A stretch of DNA of 64,000 bases from CAIWHR01 sp963843595 (GTDB lineage: Bacteria > Pseudomonadota > Gammaproteobacteria > Burkholderiales > Casimicrobiaceae), in assembly GCA_963843595.1 (NCBI GenBank), contig CAWJLG010000015.1, forward strand, positions 1-64,000, in the 5' to 3' direction. The translations under genes were made by a program, and so were the position numbers. The notes below the pieces were generated by a model that was not told where the DNA came from, did not search any database, and saw only the letters and a list, made by a program, of their open reading frames with translations. Below, one piece after another: positions 38,698-49,713 of the stretch. Positions within the stretch are counted from its first letter, which is position 1. Each line of letters begins with the position of its first letter.

Positions 38698-39689
38698 TCC
38701 GGGGACCGACTGGCTTTGTCTCTTCACCAAGTGGCCAGAGTCCGTCGGGACTGTAGGCCGTTGATAGCAGCGTGCGCCCCGGTGTTCACTAAGAGTTCAC
38801 CCAACGCGCAGCCACGACGCCTGCCTTGGAGCCAGTGCGTGCGCCGACGCAGACTGCCGGCCTACATCTGCGTCGGCTCGAACCCCTGCGCTGCCTGGCG
38901 GAAGTGTTGGCTCAATCGATCGGCCGCGGGGAGATTGAGGTTCCTCCGCACCTGATTGCGCTCGACACGGCGAGGACCGCCGCCACGACGACCACCACGA
39001 TATGGCGAGTGCACCAAAGCAGGCGACGAGCAATTCCATGGTTCCTCCGGATCGTGATCCCGATGATAAGTGCTGCGCGAAATACGACGCAAGCGCCGTG
39101 CCACGACCGAGGCGCCACCGAGGATTCGAGCTGCGGCCCACCCGACGCCAAGGTGTGCCGGTTGGCGTCAGATTGTGTCGAGCAAGGGGTGCGCTACGCG
39201 TCAACGTAGCCTACAGCGTAGCCGGGATGGATGCCGCTCTAAACCTGCGGCTTGCTTACAAGGGGGAAGCACCGGCCACAAGAGACCCAGCGCGGGACGG
39301 CGCCGGCTTGGAGGGGTGTTCACGGAGAACGCCGTCCCGCCTGGGCAATCCTAGCCAAGCAAAGATCGGGCCTGAACTGTACAGGATTCGCGTCGCCGAA
39401 GTCTGCGAACACTCCGGGCCGCAAAATTATTGACCGTCACCGCCTCGCCACGGGACGCCCGGCCATTGCGGATGTGCCGAATTCTGGACTCGGCAACGCG
39501 CTAGTTATTGGTTTGCCTCGCGATCCAGCGCGGCGACATTGCCGGTGCGCTTACTCTGGCCGCTCACGGCAAGTGCCATACGGTGCACTCGAAATGGCGA
39601 TCAATCGATGAGTGCGGCGGACGGCGCGCGTGATCTTGCCGCCGCGTACAATCGATGCGCAATGGCACAACATGATGTTGACAGTGAAG
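38698..39689. other. gene-poor region between PEP-CTERM gene and tRNA
   Basis: About 990 bases in which no frame on either strand has convincing codon bias or family resemblance. It contains the long hairpin at 39286 and a few short inverted repeats around 39200-39270. It may be relic DNA or host a structured RNA. Confidence 0.55.
39286..39345. repeat. long imperfect hairpin, 16 paired bases
   Basis: Left arm CCCAG, a bulged C, then GCGGGACGGCG. Right arm CGCCGTCCCGC then CTGGG. A 27-base loop holds a nested GTTC/GAAC stem. No T-run follows, so it is not a simple terminator. It may be a palindromic repeat or part of a structured RNA. Confidence 0.5.
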
Positions 39690-39762
39690 TGGGCCCGGCT
39701 GGATTTGAACCAGCGACCAAGGGATTATGAGTCCCCTGCTCTTACCACTGAGCTACGGGCCC
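39690..39762 (-). tRNA. tRNA-Ile2 (anticodon CAU, lysidine type)
   Basis: A 73-base cloverleaf on the minus strand. The acceptor arms are GGGCCCG and CGGGCCC with discriminator A, D arm GCTCAGTGGTAAGAGC, anticodon loop CTCATAA, and T arm with GGTTCAAATCC. Anticodon CAU could mean Met, but the body closely follows E. coli ileX/ileY, so the wobble C is expected to be changed to lysidine by TilS and read AUA. CCA is not encoded. The frames crossing it are false genes. Confidence 0.93.
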
Positions 39763-40185
39763 GGCGCTGCAGGGAAGCGGGGGAGGTGTGCCGCAACGTC
39801 GGCATTGCATTGAAGGCCGATGAACGACGGCGAAATTATAGCGGACCCGTTCGCACGCTTCGCGATCGCCGAATCGATCCGCCCCAGGGAGAGCCGGTTC
39901 GTTGACGCTCTGCCGTCGTTCCGCGCGCAGGTTCCATTGACCTACCCCCCGTAGTAGTGCCGCGCGTCAGTGTCGCTCCGGCGCGCAACTGCAACGACGC
40001 GAGACCTGCATCGACGTTGTCCTGCGTCTAGGCAGCGAGCTCGGCTGCGCGCTACCATCCGCAGGTACTCGTTCGCCGATTCGGCGCCGAAGGCGCGACG
40101 GCCGCAGCGTTCGGGGAAATGTCGAGCGAGGCGCTGCCAACCTCGCGACGCGCCGGAGCCACCTCGGCGTCTACGCACATCCTGC
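39763..40185. other. intergenic region with tRNA promoter
   Basis: A 423-base gap between the leftward tRNA and the rightward acetyltransferase gene. On the minus strand a perfect TATAAT (39840-39835) lies 73 bases upstream of the tRNA, with no clear -35. No gene is visible. No ribosome site is seen before the acetyltransferase ATG. Confidence 0.5.
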
Positions 40186-42867
40186 ATGACCATCCACCAC
40201 TACCTCCGACCGCTGCTGATGCCGGATTCGGTCGCGCTCGTCGGCGCGTCCGATCGCCCGGGCAAGATCGGCCGCTTCGTGCTCGAGAACCTGCTCGACG
40301 GCGGTTTCAAGGGTGAGATCTACCCGGTCAATCCCACGCACCGACGCGTGCTCGGTCGCAAGTGCTACTCGTCGCTCGGCTCGATCGGCAAGCAGGTTGA
40401 GCTCGTGCTGGTCGCCGTCCCCTGTGCCGCGGTGCCGGGCATCATCGACGAAGCCGCCGCGGTCGGCGCGAAGGCCGCGGCGATCATGACGGCACCGCCG
40501 GTCGACGACGGCGAGGCGCGGCGCTGGCGGCACAACCTGCTCGAGCGGGCGAGGAAGCGACATATTCGCCTTCTCGGGCCGCATGCGTTCGGCGTCATCC
40601 GCACCGACCTCGGGCTCAACGGGACGCTCGGCGCGGTCACGGCGCATCCCGGGCGCCTTGCCCTGATCGCGCAGTCCGGCGCCGTCTGCACGGCGATGCT
40701 CGATTTCGCGACGCCGCTGGGCATCGGCTTCTCGACGGTGATCTCGCTCGGTGGCGCCATCGACGTCGGGTTCGGCGAGTTGCTCGACGCGCTGCTCCTC
40801 GATCCGAACACCGACGGCATCCTGCTCTATGTCGAGCGGATCGACGATGCGCGCCGCTTCATCTCGGCGCTGCGCGCCGCCGCGCGGACCAAGCCGGTGG
40901 TGGTGCTCAAGGCCGGGCGATCGATGGAACGCGCGGTCGCCACGGTCGGGGAGACGGAGCCGCCACCGCTGCCCGATGCCGTGTTCGAGGCGGCGTTGAA
41001 GCGCGCCGGTACGGTGCGCGTCATGACCTACACGCAGCTGTTCGCTGCGGCCCGCCTTCTGGCGTTGGGCAGGATTCCGCGCGGCAACCGGCTCGCGATC
41101 GTCACCAACGGCCACGGGCCCGGGACGCTGGCGGCCGACAGTGCCTTCGATTGCGGTGTGGAGCTTGCCCATTTCACGCCGGAGACGGAGAAGGCGTTGA
41201 GAGCGGTGCTGCCGCCCACGGTCACGCCGGCGAATCCCGTCAACGTCCGCGGTGACGCCGCGCCGGAGCGGCTCGCGTCGGCGGTGGCGACGGCACTCGC
41301 CGACCCCGGCGTGGACGCGGTGCTGGCGTTGCACGTTCCGCGGCCGCTGACCGCGGGGACCGATGCCGCGCGGGCAGTCGCGGCGGTGGCGCGCGGCTCG
41401 TCGAAGCCGGTGCTCGGCGCCTGGCTCGGGTCGATCGACCGACGCGAAGTGCGCAATGCGCTCGAAGCCGGCGGCACCGCAAATTTCTACACGCCGGAGA
41501 TGGCGGTGGAGGCGTTCTCCTTTCTCGCCACCTACCGGCGCAATCAGCAGTGGCTGCTCGAGGTGCCGCCACCGCAACCGGAACCCGACCCGCCGGACCT
41601 GGTGACGGCCGAGCGCATTCGCGACGAAGCCGCGGCCGCGAACCGCACCGTGCTCACAGAGCTGGAGACGCTGCGACTGCTCGCGGCGTTCGGTTTGCCG
41701 GTGATGCCAGCGGAGCCGGCCGAGACGCTGCGCGAAGCCCTCGCGGCGGGGCGCAAGCTGGGGTATCCGGTCGCGCTGCTGCTCGATACGCCAGGGCTGC
41801 CGCGACGCTCGCCGCTTCCCCGGGTGCGTGCGAATCTGCGCAACGGACGCATGCTCACCCGTGCGTACGGCGAGCTGCTCGACGGCCTCCATCGCGTCTA
41901 TCGCCGTGGTGATTTCCGCGTCGGCGTTATCGTGGCCAAGGAGCGCCCGCTGCCCGACAGTCGCGAGATCGCGATCGCGGTACACACCGACGCCGTGTTC
42001 GGGCCGGTGATCACGTTCGGCAACAGCGGCACCGCCGCGCTCGTCGACCGGGAACGCAGCGTGCTGCTGCCGCCGCTCAACCGGCGCCTCGCGCTCGACG
42101 TCATCAGCGGCACGCGCGCCGCGGCGGTGTTGAGGGCAGCGCACGACGACCAGCACGACCTCGAGCCGCTGGTGCGCATCCTGCTCCAGCTGTCGACGCT
42201 GGTGTGTGAGCTGCCGTGGGTGCGCGCGCTCGTGCTCGATCCGGTGCGTGCCGTCCCCGGCGCCGCGGTGATCGCCGGCGCGCGGGTCGTCATCGATGCG
42301 AAGCGCAAGTTCGCCACGGGCGGCTACCGCCACATGGCGATCCACCCGTATCCGATGGAGCTGTCGATGGACGTCGCGCTGCGCGACGGCACGCGACTGC
42401 ACGTCCGTCCGATCATGCCGGAGGACGCCGAGCTCGAGCGCGCCTTCGTCAACGGACTTTCGGAACAGACGCGCTATTTCCGCTTCTTCTACCGGCTGCA
42501 CGAGCTGACGCCGGCGATGCTCGCGCGCTTCACGCAGGTCGACTACGACCGCGAGATGGCGCTGGTGGCGATCGACGGCGTCGAGTCGCCGTCGATCATC
42601 GGGGTCGCCCGCTACATCACCAATCCGGACCAGGAAAGCGCCGAGTACGCCGTCGTCATCGCCGATGCCTGGCACAATCGCGGCGTGGCGCGCGTGCTGA
42701 TGGAACGGCTGATCGCGTGCGCGAAAGCGCGCGGGCTGCAGCGACTCGAGGGCGTCGTGCTGCGCAGCAACGCGAACATGCTGCGCTTCGTGCAGAGCCT
42801 GGGCTTCATTGTGCACGACGATCCCGCCGAGCCCGAGCAGGTCAATACCGTCCTCGACCTGACCTGA
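40186..42867 (+). CDS. Pat-type protein lysine acetyltransferase (ADP-forming acyl-CoA synthetase fused to GNAT)
   Basis: An 893-residue protein. Residues about 1-130 are a CoA-binding Rossmann domain (VALVGASDRPGKIGRFV), about 150-450 a succinyl-CoA-ligase-like pair, about 480-700 an ATP-grasp-like domain, and about 720-890 a GNAT acetyltransferase (LHVRPIMPEDAELERAF, with the acetyl-CoA loop near HNRGVARVLMERL). This is the layout of PatZ/Pat enzymes that acetylate lysines, for example on acetyl-CoA synthetase. Whether the synthetase half is catalytic is unclear. The frame is open 72 codons upstream without conserved sequence. A universal stress protein gene follows. Confidence 0.85.
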   Translation: MTIHHYLRPLLMPDSVALVGASDRPGKIGRFVLENLLDGGFKGEIYPVNPTHRRVLGRKCYSSLGSIGKQVELVLVAVPCAAVPGIIDEAAAVGAKAAAIMTAPPVDDGEARRWRHNLLERARKRHIRLLGPHAFGVIRTDLGLNGTLGAVTAHPGRLALIAQSGAVCTAMLDFATPLGIGFSTVISLGGAIDVGFGELLDALLLDPNTDGILLYVERIDDARRFISALRAAARTKPVVVLKAGRSMERAVATVGETEPPPLPDAVFEAALKRAGTVRVMTYTQLFAAARLLALGRIPRGNRLAIVTNGHGPGTLAADSAFDCGVELAHFTPETEKALRAVLPPTVTPANPVNVRGDAAPERLASAVATALADPGVDAVLALHVPRPLTAGTDAARAVAAVARGSSKPVLGAWLGSIDRREVRNALEAGGTANFYTPEMAVEAFSFLATYRRNQQWLLEVPPPQPEPDPPDLVTAERIRDEAAAANRTVLTELETLRLLAAFGLPVMPAEPAETLREALAAGRKLGYPVALLLDTPGLPRRSPLPRVRANLRNGRMLTRAYGELLDGLHRVYRRGDFRVGVIVAKERPLPDSREIAIAVHTDAVFGPVITFGNSGTAALVDRERSVLLPPLNRRLALDVISGTRAAAVLRAAHDDQHDLEPLVRILLQLSTLVCELPWVRALVLDPVRAVPGAAVIAGARVVIDAKRKFATGGYRHMAIHPYPMELSMDVALRDGTRLHVRPIMPEDAELERAFVNGLSEQTRYFRFFYRLHELTPAMLARFTQVDYDREMALVAIDGVESPSIIGVARYITNPDQESAEYAVVIADAWHNRGVARVLMERLIACAKARGLQRLEGVVLRSNANMLRFVQSLGFIVHDDPAEPEQVNTVLDLT

Positions 42868-42923
42868 CCGCGCTGCGGCCCTGATTGCACCTTCCGCCGA
42901 TCCTGCCACTTCCGGACGCCGCC

Positions 42924-43349
42924 ATGAAAATACTCGTCGCCGTCGACGGTTCCGCACGGTCGCTCGCGATGCTGGAGCACCTGGTGCGCCGCTTCGCCTG
43001 GTTTCGCGAGTCGCCGCGGATCACGCTGGTCTATGTCCATCGGGCGCTGCCGTACAAACGGGCGGTCGCGTGGGCCGGCAAGGAGGCCGTCCACCGCTAC
43101 TACGAGGAGGAAAGCGACGAGGCGCTCGCCGGCGCCCGCGCGCTCCTCGACGGGCACGCGATCACCTACGCGCTCGAGAAGCGCGTGGGCGACCCGGCGC
43201 ACGAGATCGTCGCCCTTGCCGACGCCGGCGCTTTCGACATCATCGCGATCGGCACCCACGGCCACACGGCGCTCGAGAATCTCGTGATGGGATCGGTGGC
43301 GACGAAGGTGCTTGCGGCGAGCAAGATCCCGGTGCTGCTGGTGAAATAA
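42924..43349 (+). CDS. universal stress protein, UspA family
   Basis: A 141-residue single-domain UspA protein, beginning MKILVAVDGSARSLAML and with the ATP-binding motif G-x2-G-x9-G-S in GTHGHTALENLVMGSVATKV. That predicts an ATP-binding, dimeric stress protein. It starts 56 bases after the Pat gene, likely in one transcript. Some Pat enzymes acetylate universal stress proteins (known in mycobacteria), which makes the pairing suggestive. Confidence 0.9.
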   Translation: MKILVAVDGSARSLAMLEHLVRRFAWFRESPRITLVYVHRALPYKRAVAWAGKEAVHRYYEEESDEALAGARALLDGHAITYALEKRVGDPAHEIVALADAGAFDIIAIGTHGHTALENLVMGSVATKVLAASKIPVLLVK

Positions 43350-43391
43350 CGGCAGGCGCGATCCGCCGCGGCACGGCGGCATGCACGACGC

Positions 43392-43823
43392 CTACCGTTT
43401 TTCCCGGAAGTACTCGCGCCGCTGCGCTTCGGAGATGAACTCCTCGAGATCCGGGTCCATTGCGCTGCGCGACGAGACGATTCCGATCGGCCTGCCGTCT
43501 TCCACGACGGGCAGGTGGCGAAACCCCTTTTCGTACATCACGAACAGCGCGTACCCGAACGGCTGATCCGGGTCAACCGTATGCGGCTTGGCGGTCATGA
43601 CGTCGGCCAGCCGTGTCGTCCGTGCATCGAGCCCGGGCGCCACGACGCGGACGACGATGTCGCGCTCGGTGAAGATGCCGACCAGACGCTCCTCGTCGAC
43701 GACCATGACGGCGCCGACGTTCTTGGTGGCCATGAGCTTGGCGGCTTTGCTGACGAGCGTCTGCGGCGGAGCCTTGAGCACCTTGCGCCGCTGCATCACG
43801 CTTCTGACCGGTCTATCGAACAT
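43392..43823 (-). CDS. CBS-domain pair protein
   Basis: A 143-residue protein made of two CBS domains (about 8-65 and 73-130), with VSKAAKLMATKNVGAVMVVDEERLVGIFTERDIV in the first and the pattern RHLPVVEDGRPIGIVSSR in the second. Such proteins bind adenosyl ligands and act as energy sensors. The upstream frame is open to 44006, but the ATG at 43823 begins conserved sequence. Convergent with the universal stress protein gene. Confidence 0.85.
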   Translation of the reverse strand: MFDRPVRSVMQRRKVLKAPPQTLVSKAAKLMATKNVGAVMVVDEERLVGIFTERDIVVRVVAPGLDARTTRLADVMTAKPHTVDPDQPFGYALFVMYEKGFRHLPVVEDGRPIGIVSSRSAMDPDLEEFISEAQRREYFREKR

Positions 43824-44112
43824 GGCGCTCCCGTACCCCCGGGCCTGACGGATTCGCGGGGCGTCCGCGCGATCACGCTTCGAGCCAGCTGCGCACCCGC
43901 CAGACGCGATAGCCGCGCCGGGCCATCCGACCGTACGCCCGGGCTTTCTGGACCCTACTCCAGCCGGAATAGCGGGGAATTGACCACGATCAACCCCGGG
44001 CAGCAACGCGGCGTCGGGGACCGGGTGTGCCGCGATGACGCGCGCCCGAGGAGCGCCGCGCTGCGGCGGCGAGGAGGGACGGCGTTGACGTCGAGCCGAT
44101 GACCGGCGTCCG

Positions 44113-44144
44113 CAAACAAAACGCCCCGGACCGGCCGGGGCGTT
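44113..44144 (-). terminator. rho-independent terminator of rpoD
   Basis: On the minus strand ACGCCCCGG pairs with CCGGGGCGT around a five-base loop, followed by TTTTGTTT. It lies about 38 bases after the rpoD stop. Confidence 0.88.
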
Positions 44145-44181
44145 CTTGCAGCGGAACGGGTGAGGCGCGTGCCGGCGTCGC

Positions 44182-46533
<2,352 letters not shown>

Positions 46534-46658
46534 GGTCATCCTGTTTGAGCGGCGCGGGAGACTACTGCGGCTCCTGGCGGTGTGCATCGTTCCGAAGATG
46601 GGGTCGACGCGAGAAAACCTCAAATCATATCATAGCCACTGGGCTGCATCGGCCGGGC

Positions 46659-48449
46659 TCATCCGGGCCGCTCGGTGCCTGTGGACGGGCGCGGGCCGAA
46701 CGACCGGCGAACGGCTTCACGCTGCTCGGGGGTCATGTCCTCCAGCCGCGTCTCGAGCAGCACGGCCGACGCGCGAACGCGCGCCTGATCGACGAGCTTG
46801 TCGACGGCGGCGCGGAACTGGGCGTCGACCTGTTCGGGGTTGAGCGCGTGGTCTTCGGCCGCGGCAAGCACCTGCCCCAACAGCGGCCCGTGGGGGCTCC
46901 CGGAAAAATGCTGCAACAAGCCCTGTGTCGTCAGCGGGGACTCGCATTCTCTGCATAACGTCGCCAATGCCGCGAGGGCCGCGGCTTCCGGGGTGCCGTC
47001 GTCCGGCGTCGGCACGTCGATCGACCGTCCGGCACTGGGTTGGAGCAGTAGTCCCTGAATGAGTTCGCGCAGCAGTGACGGCGCCCGCCGCGCGGGTGGT
47101 CCGGACCGGCGTGGGCTGCGGACCGTGGGGGCCGCGAATGCCGTGTCGCCGGGCGGCGCGGCCGGCCCGCCCGCCCCTTTGAGCAGGTCACGCAGCTCGT
47201 CTTCCGGGAGCCCGGTCAGCCCCGCCAGCCGTCGGCGAATCAATGCCCCCAGGACCGGGGCCTTCAGTGTCCCGAGGAGCGGGCGGGCGGCGGTAACCAG
47301 CGCGGCGCGGCCCTCGGACGTTGTCGGTGGATGCTGCGCCGACAGTTCGGCGAGCAGGAAATCAGAAAGTGGCATCGCCTGGCCAACGAGGGCCTCGAAG
47401 GCCGCCTTGCCGCGTTTGCGCACGAAGTCGTCCGGGTCTTCGCCCTCGGGCAGGAACAGGAACCCGGCATTTTTCCCGTCGGAGAGCGCCGGCAGCGTGT
47501 TTTCGAGCGCGCGCCAGGCCGCCTTGCGCCCGGCGTTGTCGCCGTCGAAGCAGAACACCACGCTGTCGGTGAGCCGGAAGAGTTTCTGCACGTGGATCGG
47601 CGTCGTCGCCGTGCCGAGTGTCGCGACGGCGTACTCGATGCCGTGCTGGGCCAGCGCAACCACGTCCATGTAGCCCTCGACGACGACGACCCTGCCTGCG
47701 TCGCGGATCGCGTTCCGGGCGAGAAAGAGCCCGTAGAGCTCGCGGCCCTTCGAGAACAGCGGCGTCTCCGGCGAATTGAGGTACTTGGGTTCGCCGTCGC
47801 CGAGTACGCGGCCGCCGAAGCCGATCACCTGGCCGCGGGTGTCGTGAATCGGGAACATGATCCGGTCGCGGAAGCGGTCGTAGCGCTTGCCGGCCTCTCC
47901 GGCGATCACGAGTCCGGCAGTTTCGAGCGCAGGATCGTCGTATTTCGGAAACGCCGCGGCGAGCGATTGCCAGCCCTCCGGCGCATAGCCGACGCCGAAT
48001 TTCGCCGCAATCGCCCCGGTGAGCCCGCGGTTCTTCAGATACTCGACCGCGCGGGGAGCGTCCTTCAAATGGGCACGGTAGAAGCGGGCCGCTGCCAGCA
48101 TCAGCGTCGTCAGGTCCTGCGTCTGTTCACGGCGCAGGGCTTCGCCCGGGCGCGGCTCGACGCGCGGCACCTCGAGCCCGACCTCGCGCGCGAGTTCCTC
48201 GACCGCCTCGGGAAACGGTTTGCTCGCGTACTCCATGAGAAAACCGATCGCGGTGCCGTGGGCGCCACAGCCGAAGCAGTGGTAGAACTGCTTGGTCGGG
48301 CTGACCGTGAATGAAGGCGTCTTTTCGCTGTGGAACGGGCAGCACGCCTGGTAGTTGGCGCCGGCCTTCTTCAGCGGGACATACCGGTCGATGACGTCGA
48401 CGATGTCGACGCGGGCGAGCAGCGTCTGAATGAAATCGTTCGGAATCAT
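46659..48449 (-). CDS. dnaG: DNA primase
   Basis: A 596-residue primase that lays RNA primers at the replication fork. N-terminal zinc domain (CCPFHSEKTPSFTV, then FYHCFGCGAHG), TOPRIM core with VVVEGYMDVVAL and CFDGDNAGRKAA, and a C-terminal DnaB-binding part. Length is normal. It lies between yqeY (187 bases upstream) and rpoD, the classical order. Confidence 0.97.
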   Translation of the reverse strand: MIPNDFIQTLLARVDIVDVIDRYVPLKKAGANYQACCPFHSEKTPSFTVSPTKQFYHCFGCGAHGTAIGFLMEYASKPFPEAVEELAREVGLEVPRVEPRPGEALRREQTQDLTTLMLAAARFYRAHLKDAPRAVEYLKNRGLTGAIAAKFGVGYAPEGWQSLAAAFPKYDDPALETAGLVIAGEAGKRYDRFRDRIMFPIHDTRGQVIGFGGRVLGDGEPKYLNSPETPLFSKGRELYGLFLARNAIRDAGRVVVVEGYMDVVALAQHGIEYAVATLGTATTPIHVQKLFRLTDSVVFCFDGDNAGRKAAWRALENTLPALSDGKNAGFLFLPEGEDPDDFVRKRGKAAFEALVGQAMPLSDFLLAELSAQHPPTTSEGRAALVTAARPLLGTLKAPVLGALIRRRLAGLTGLPEDELRDLLKGAGGPAAPPGDTAFAAPTVRSPRRSGPPARRAPSLLRELIQGLLLQPSAGRSIDVPTPDDGTPEAAALAALATLCRECESPLTTQGLLQHFSGSPHGPLLGQVLAAAEDHALNPEQVDAQFRAAVDKLVDQARVRASAVLLETRLEDMTPEQREAVRRSFGPRPSTGTERPG

Positions 48450-48636
48450 GGACTTGACGCTGGTTCCCGCAGCGTGTCGCGTCCCGGGCGGCCCGGCCTG
48501 CCGGGCCGCCCGGTCGCGTCACACACGGCAGGGAACCTGACCAGTATAGCCAAGTCGGGCGCGGGCGAAAGGGTGTTTCGTCGGCCCGCGACCGGCGGGC
48601 AACGCGCACGCGGCGCAGGGCAGTGAACGCTCCGGG

Positions 48637-49080
48637 TCAGGCGAGACGCGCCTTGATCCGGCCGGAGACCGCGCCCATGTCGGCGCGGCCGGCGAGCTTC
48701 GGCTTGAGCAAGGCCATGACCTTGCCCATGCCCGCCATGCCGGATGCGCCGGTCGCGGTGATCGCGTCGGCGATGAGGACGTCGATCTCGGTCTCGGAGA
48801 GTGGCGCCGGCATGTATGCCTGCAGGACGCCGACCTCGGCTTCCTCGGCGACCGCGAGGTCCTCGCGCTTGCCGGCCCTGAACTGGGCGATGGAATCGCG
48901 CCGCTGCTTGATCATTTTCTCGATGATCCCCAGGACGTCGGCGTCGGTGAGCTCGATCCGCTCGTCGACCTCGCGCTGCTTGATCGCGGCGAGCAGCATC
49001 CGGATCGTCGACAGCCGCGCGCTTTCCTTCGCGCGCATCGCGTTTTTCATGTCCTCGGTGATTCGAGCCTTGAGCGTCAT
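48637..49080 (-). CDS. yqeY: GatB/YqeY domain protein
   Basis: A 147-residue protein resembling the tail domain of GatB, with MTLKARITEDMKNAMRAKES at the start and LLAAIKQREVDERIELTD. Function is not settled; it may bind tRNA. It sits between rpsU and dnaG, its usual place in beta- and gammaproteobacteria, and is intact. Confidence 0.93.
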   Translation of the reverse strand: MTLKARITEDMKNAMRAKESARLSTIRMLLAAIKQREVDERIELTDADVLGIIEKMIKQRRDSIAQFRAGKREDLAVAEEAEVGVLQAYMPAPLSETEIDVLIADAITATGASGMAGMGKVMALLKPKLAGRADMGAVSGRIKARLA

Positions 49081-49172
49081 GGCGCACCTCGCGAACCGGG
49101 GTCAGAGAGGAATCTCGAATGCGCTGCCCCTTTCGGGCGGCGGCACGGCGAACCTCATTTCCGACCCCAAGC

Positions 49173-49199
49173 AAAAAGGGGGCGAATCGCTTCGCCCCC
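49173..49199 (-). terminator. terminator or attenuator after rpsU
   Basis: On the minus strand a nine-base-pair stem (GGGGGCGAA with TTCGCCCCC, loop TCGC type) is followed by TTTTT. It lies 27 bases after rpsU. Such a partial terminator is classical in this operon and makes S21 far more abundant than primase. Confidence 0.88.
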
Positions 49200-49225
49200 C
49201 GGGAATTGCACGCCGTGGCCGGCGC

Positions 49226-49438
49226 TCAGTACAGCTTCGGCGGCAGCTGCTGGCTGCGCAGGCGCTTGTAATGGCGCTTCACCGCAGCGGCCAGCTTGCG
49301 CTTGCGCTCGGACGTCGGCTTTTCGTAGAACTCGCGGGCACGCAGTTCGGTGAGAAGGCCGGTTTTTTCGATCGTGCGCTTGAAGCGACGCAGGGCCACT
49401 TCGAACGGCTCGTTTTCGCGGACGCGAACGCTGGGCAT
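49226..49438 (-). CDS. rpsU: 30S ribosomal protein S21
   Basis: A 70-residue basic protein of the small subunit. The sequence MPSVRVRENEPFEVALRRFK and the end RLRSQQLPPKLY are typical of the betaproteobacterial form. It is the first gene of the macromolecular synthesis operon, divergent from tsaD, and has its own promoter and a terminator directly after it. Confidence 0.97.
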   Translation of the reverse strand: MPSVRVRENEPFEVALRRFKRTIEKTGLLTELRAREFYEKPTSERKRKLAAAVKRHYKRLRSQQLPPKLY

Positions 49439-49481
49439 GGGAGGCTTTTCCTAGGATAACCGTGACTTGCGATAGCCGCTA

Positions 49482-49510
49482 AGTATAGCCGGCATCGCCG
49501 CCCCGCGCAA
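49482..49510 (-). promoter_or_regulatory. sigma-70 promoter of rpsU
   Basis: On the minus strand TTGCGC, a 17-base spacer, then TATACT. Transcription would start near 49475, giving a leader of about 37 bases. Spacing and -10 are good; the -35 matches four of six bases. Confidence 0.7.
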
Positions 49511-49713
49511 CCGGACCGGGAGGAAAGTCGCGTTCGACGGGCAGCCGACATACCCGCGGCGGCACCCGGTGTCCCGGCCATCGTGGCGGCGTTGCCGGAT
49601 TTGCGGCCCGCATCGCGGCGGGGTGCTCGAATCCGCCGCCCGCGGCTGCCCTGCCCCGGGGACCCGCGACAGTGCGTGTATCGTTACGCCGCGACGTTCC
49701 CCCGTTCCCGCCC

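Noticed and set aside
39690..39762. tRNA-Met as the reading of the CAU anticodon
   Set aside because: The body and arms follow the lysidine-modified tRNA-Ile2 pattern rather than initiator or elongator tRNA-Met.
39539..39905. Two short frames over the tRNA, one ending in a GPAGFEPATKGL-like peptide
   Set aside because: This is the familiar false protein made by reading a tRNA gene; the cloverleaf explains the sequence.
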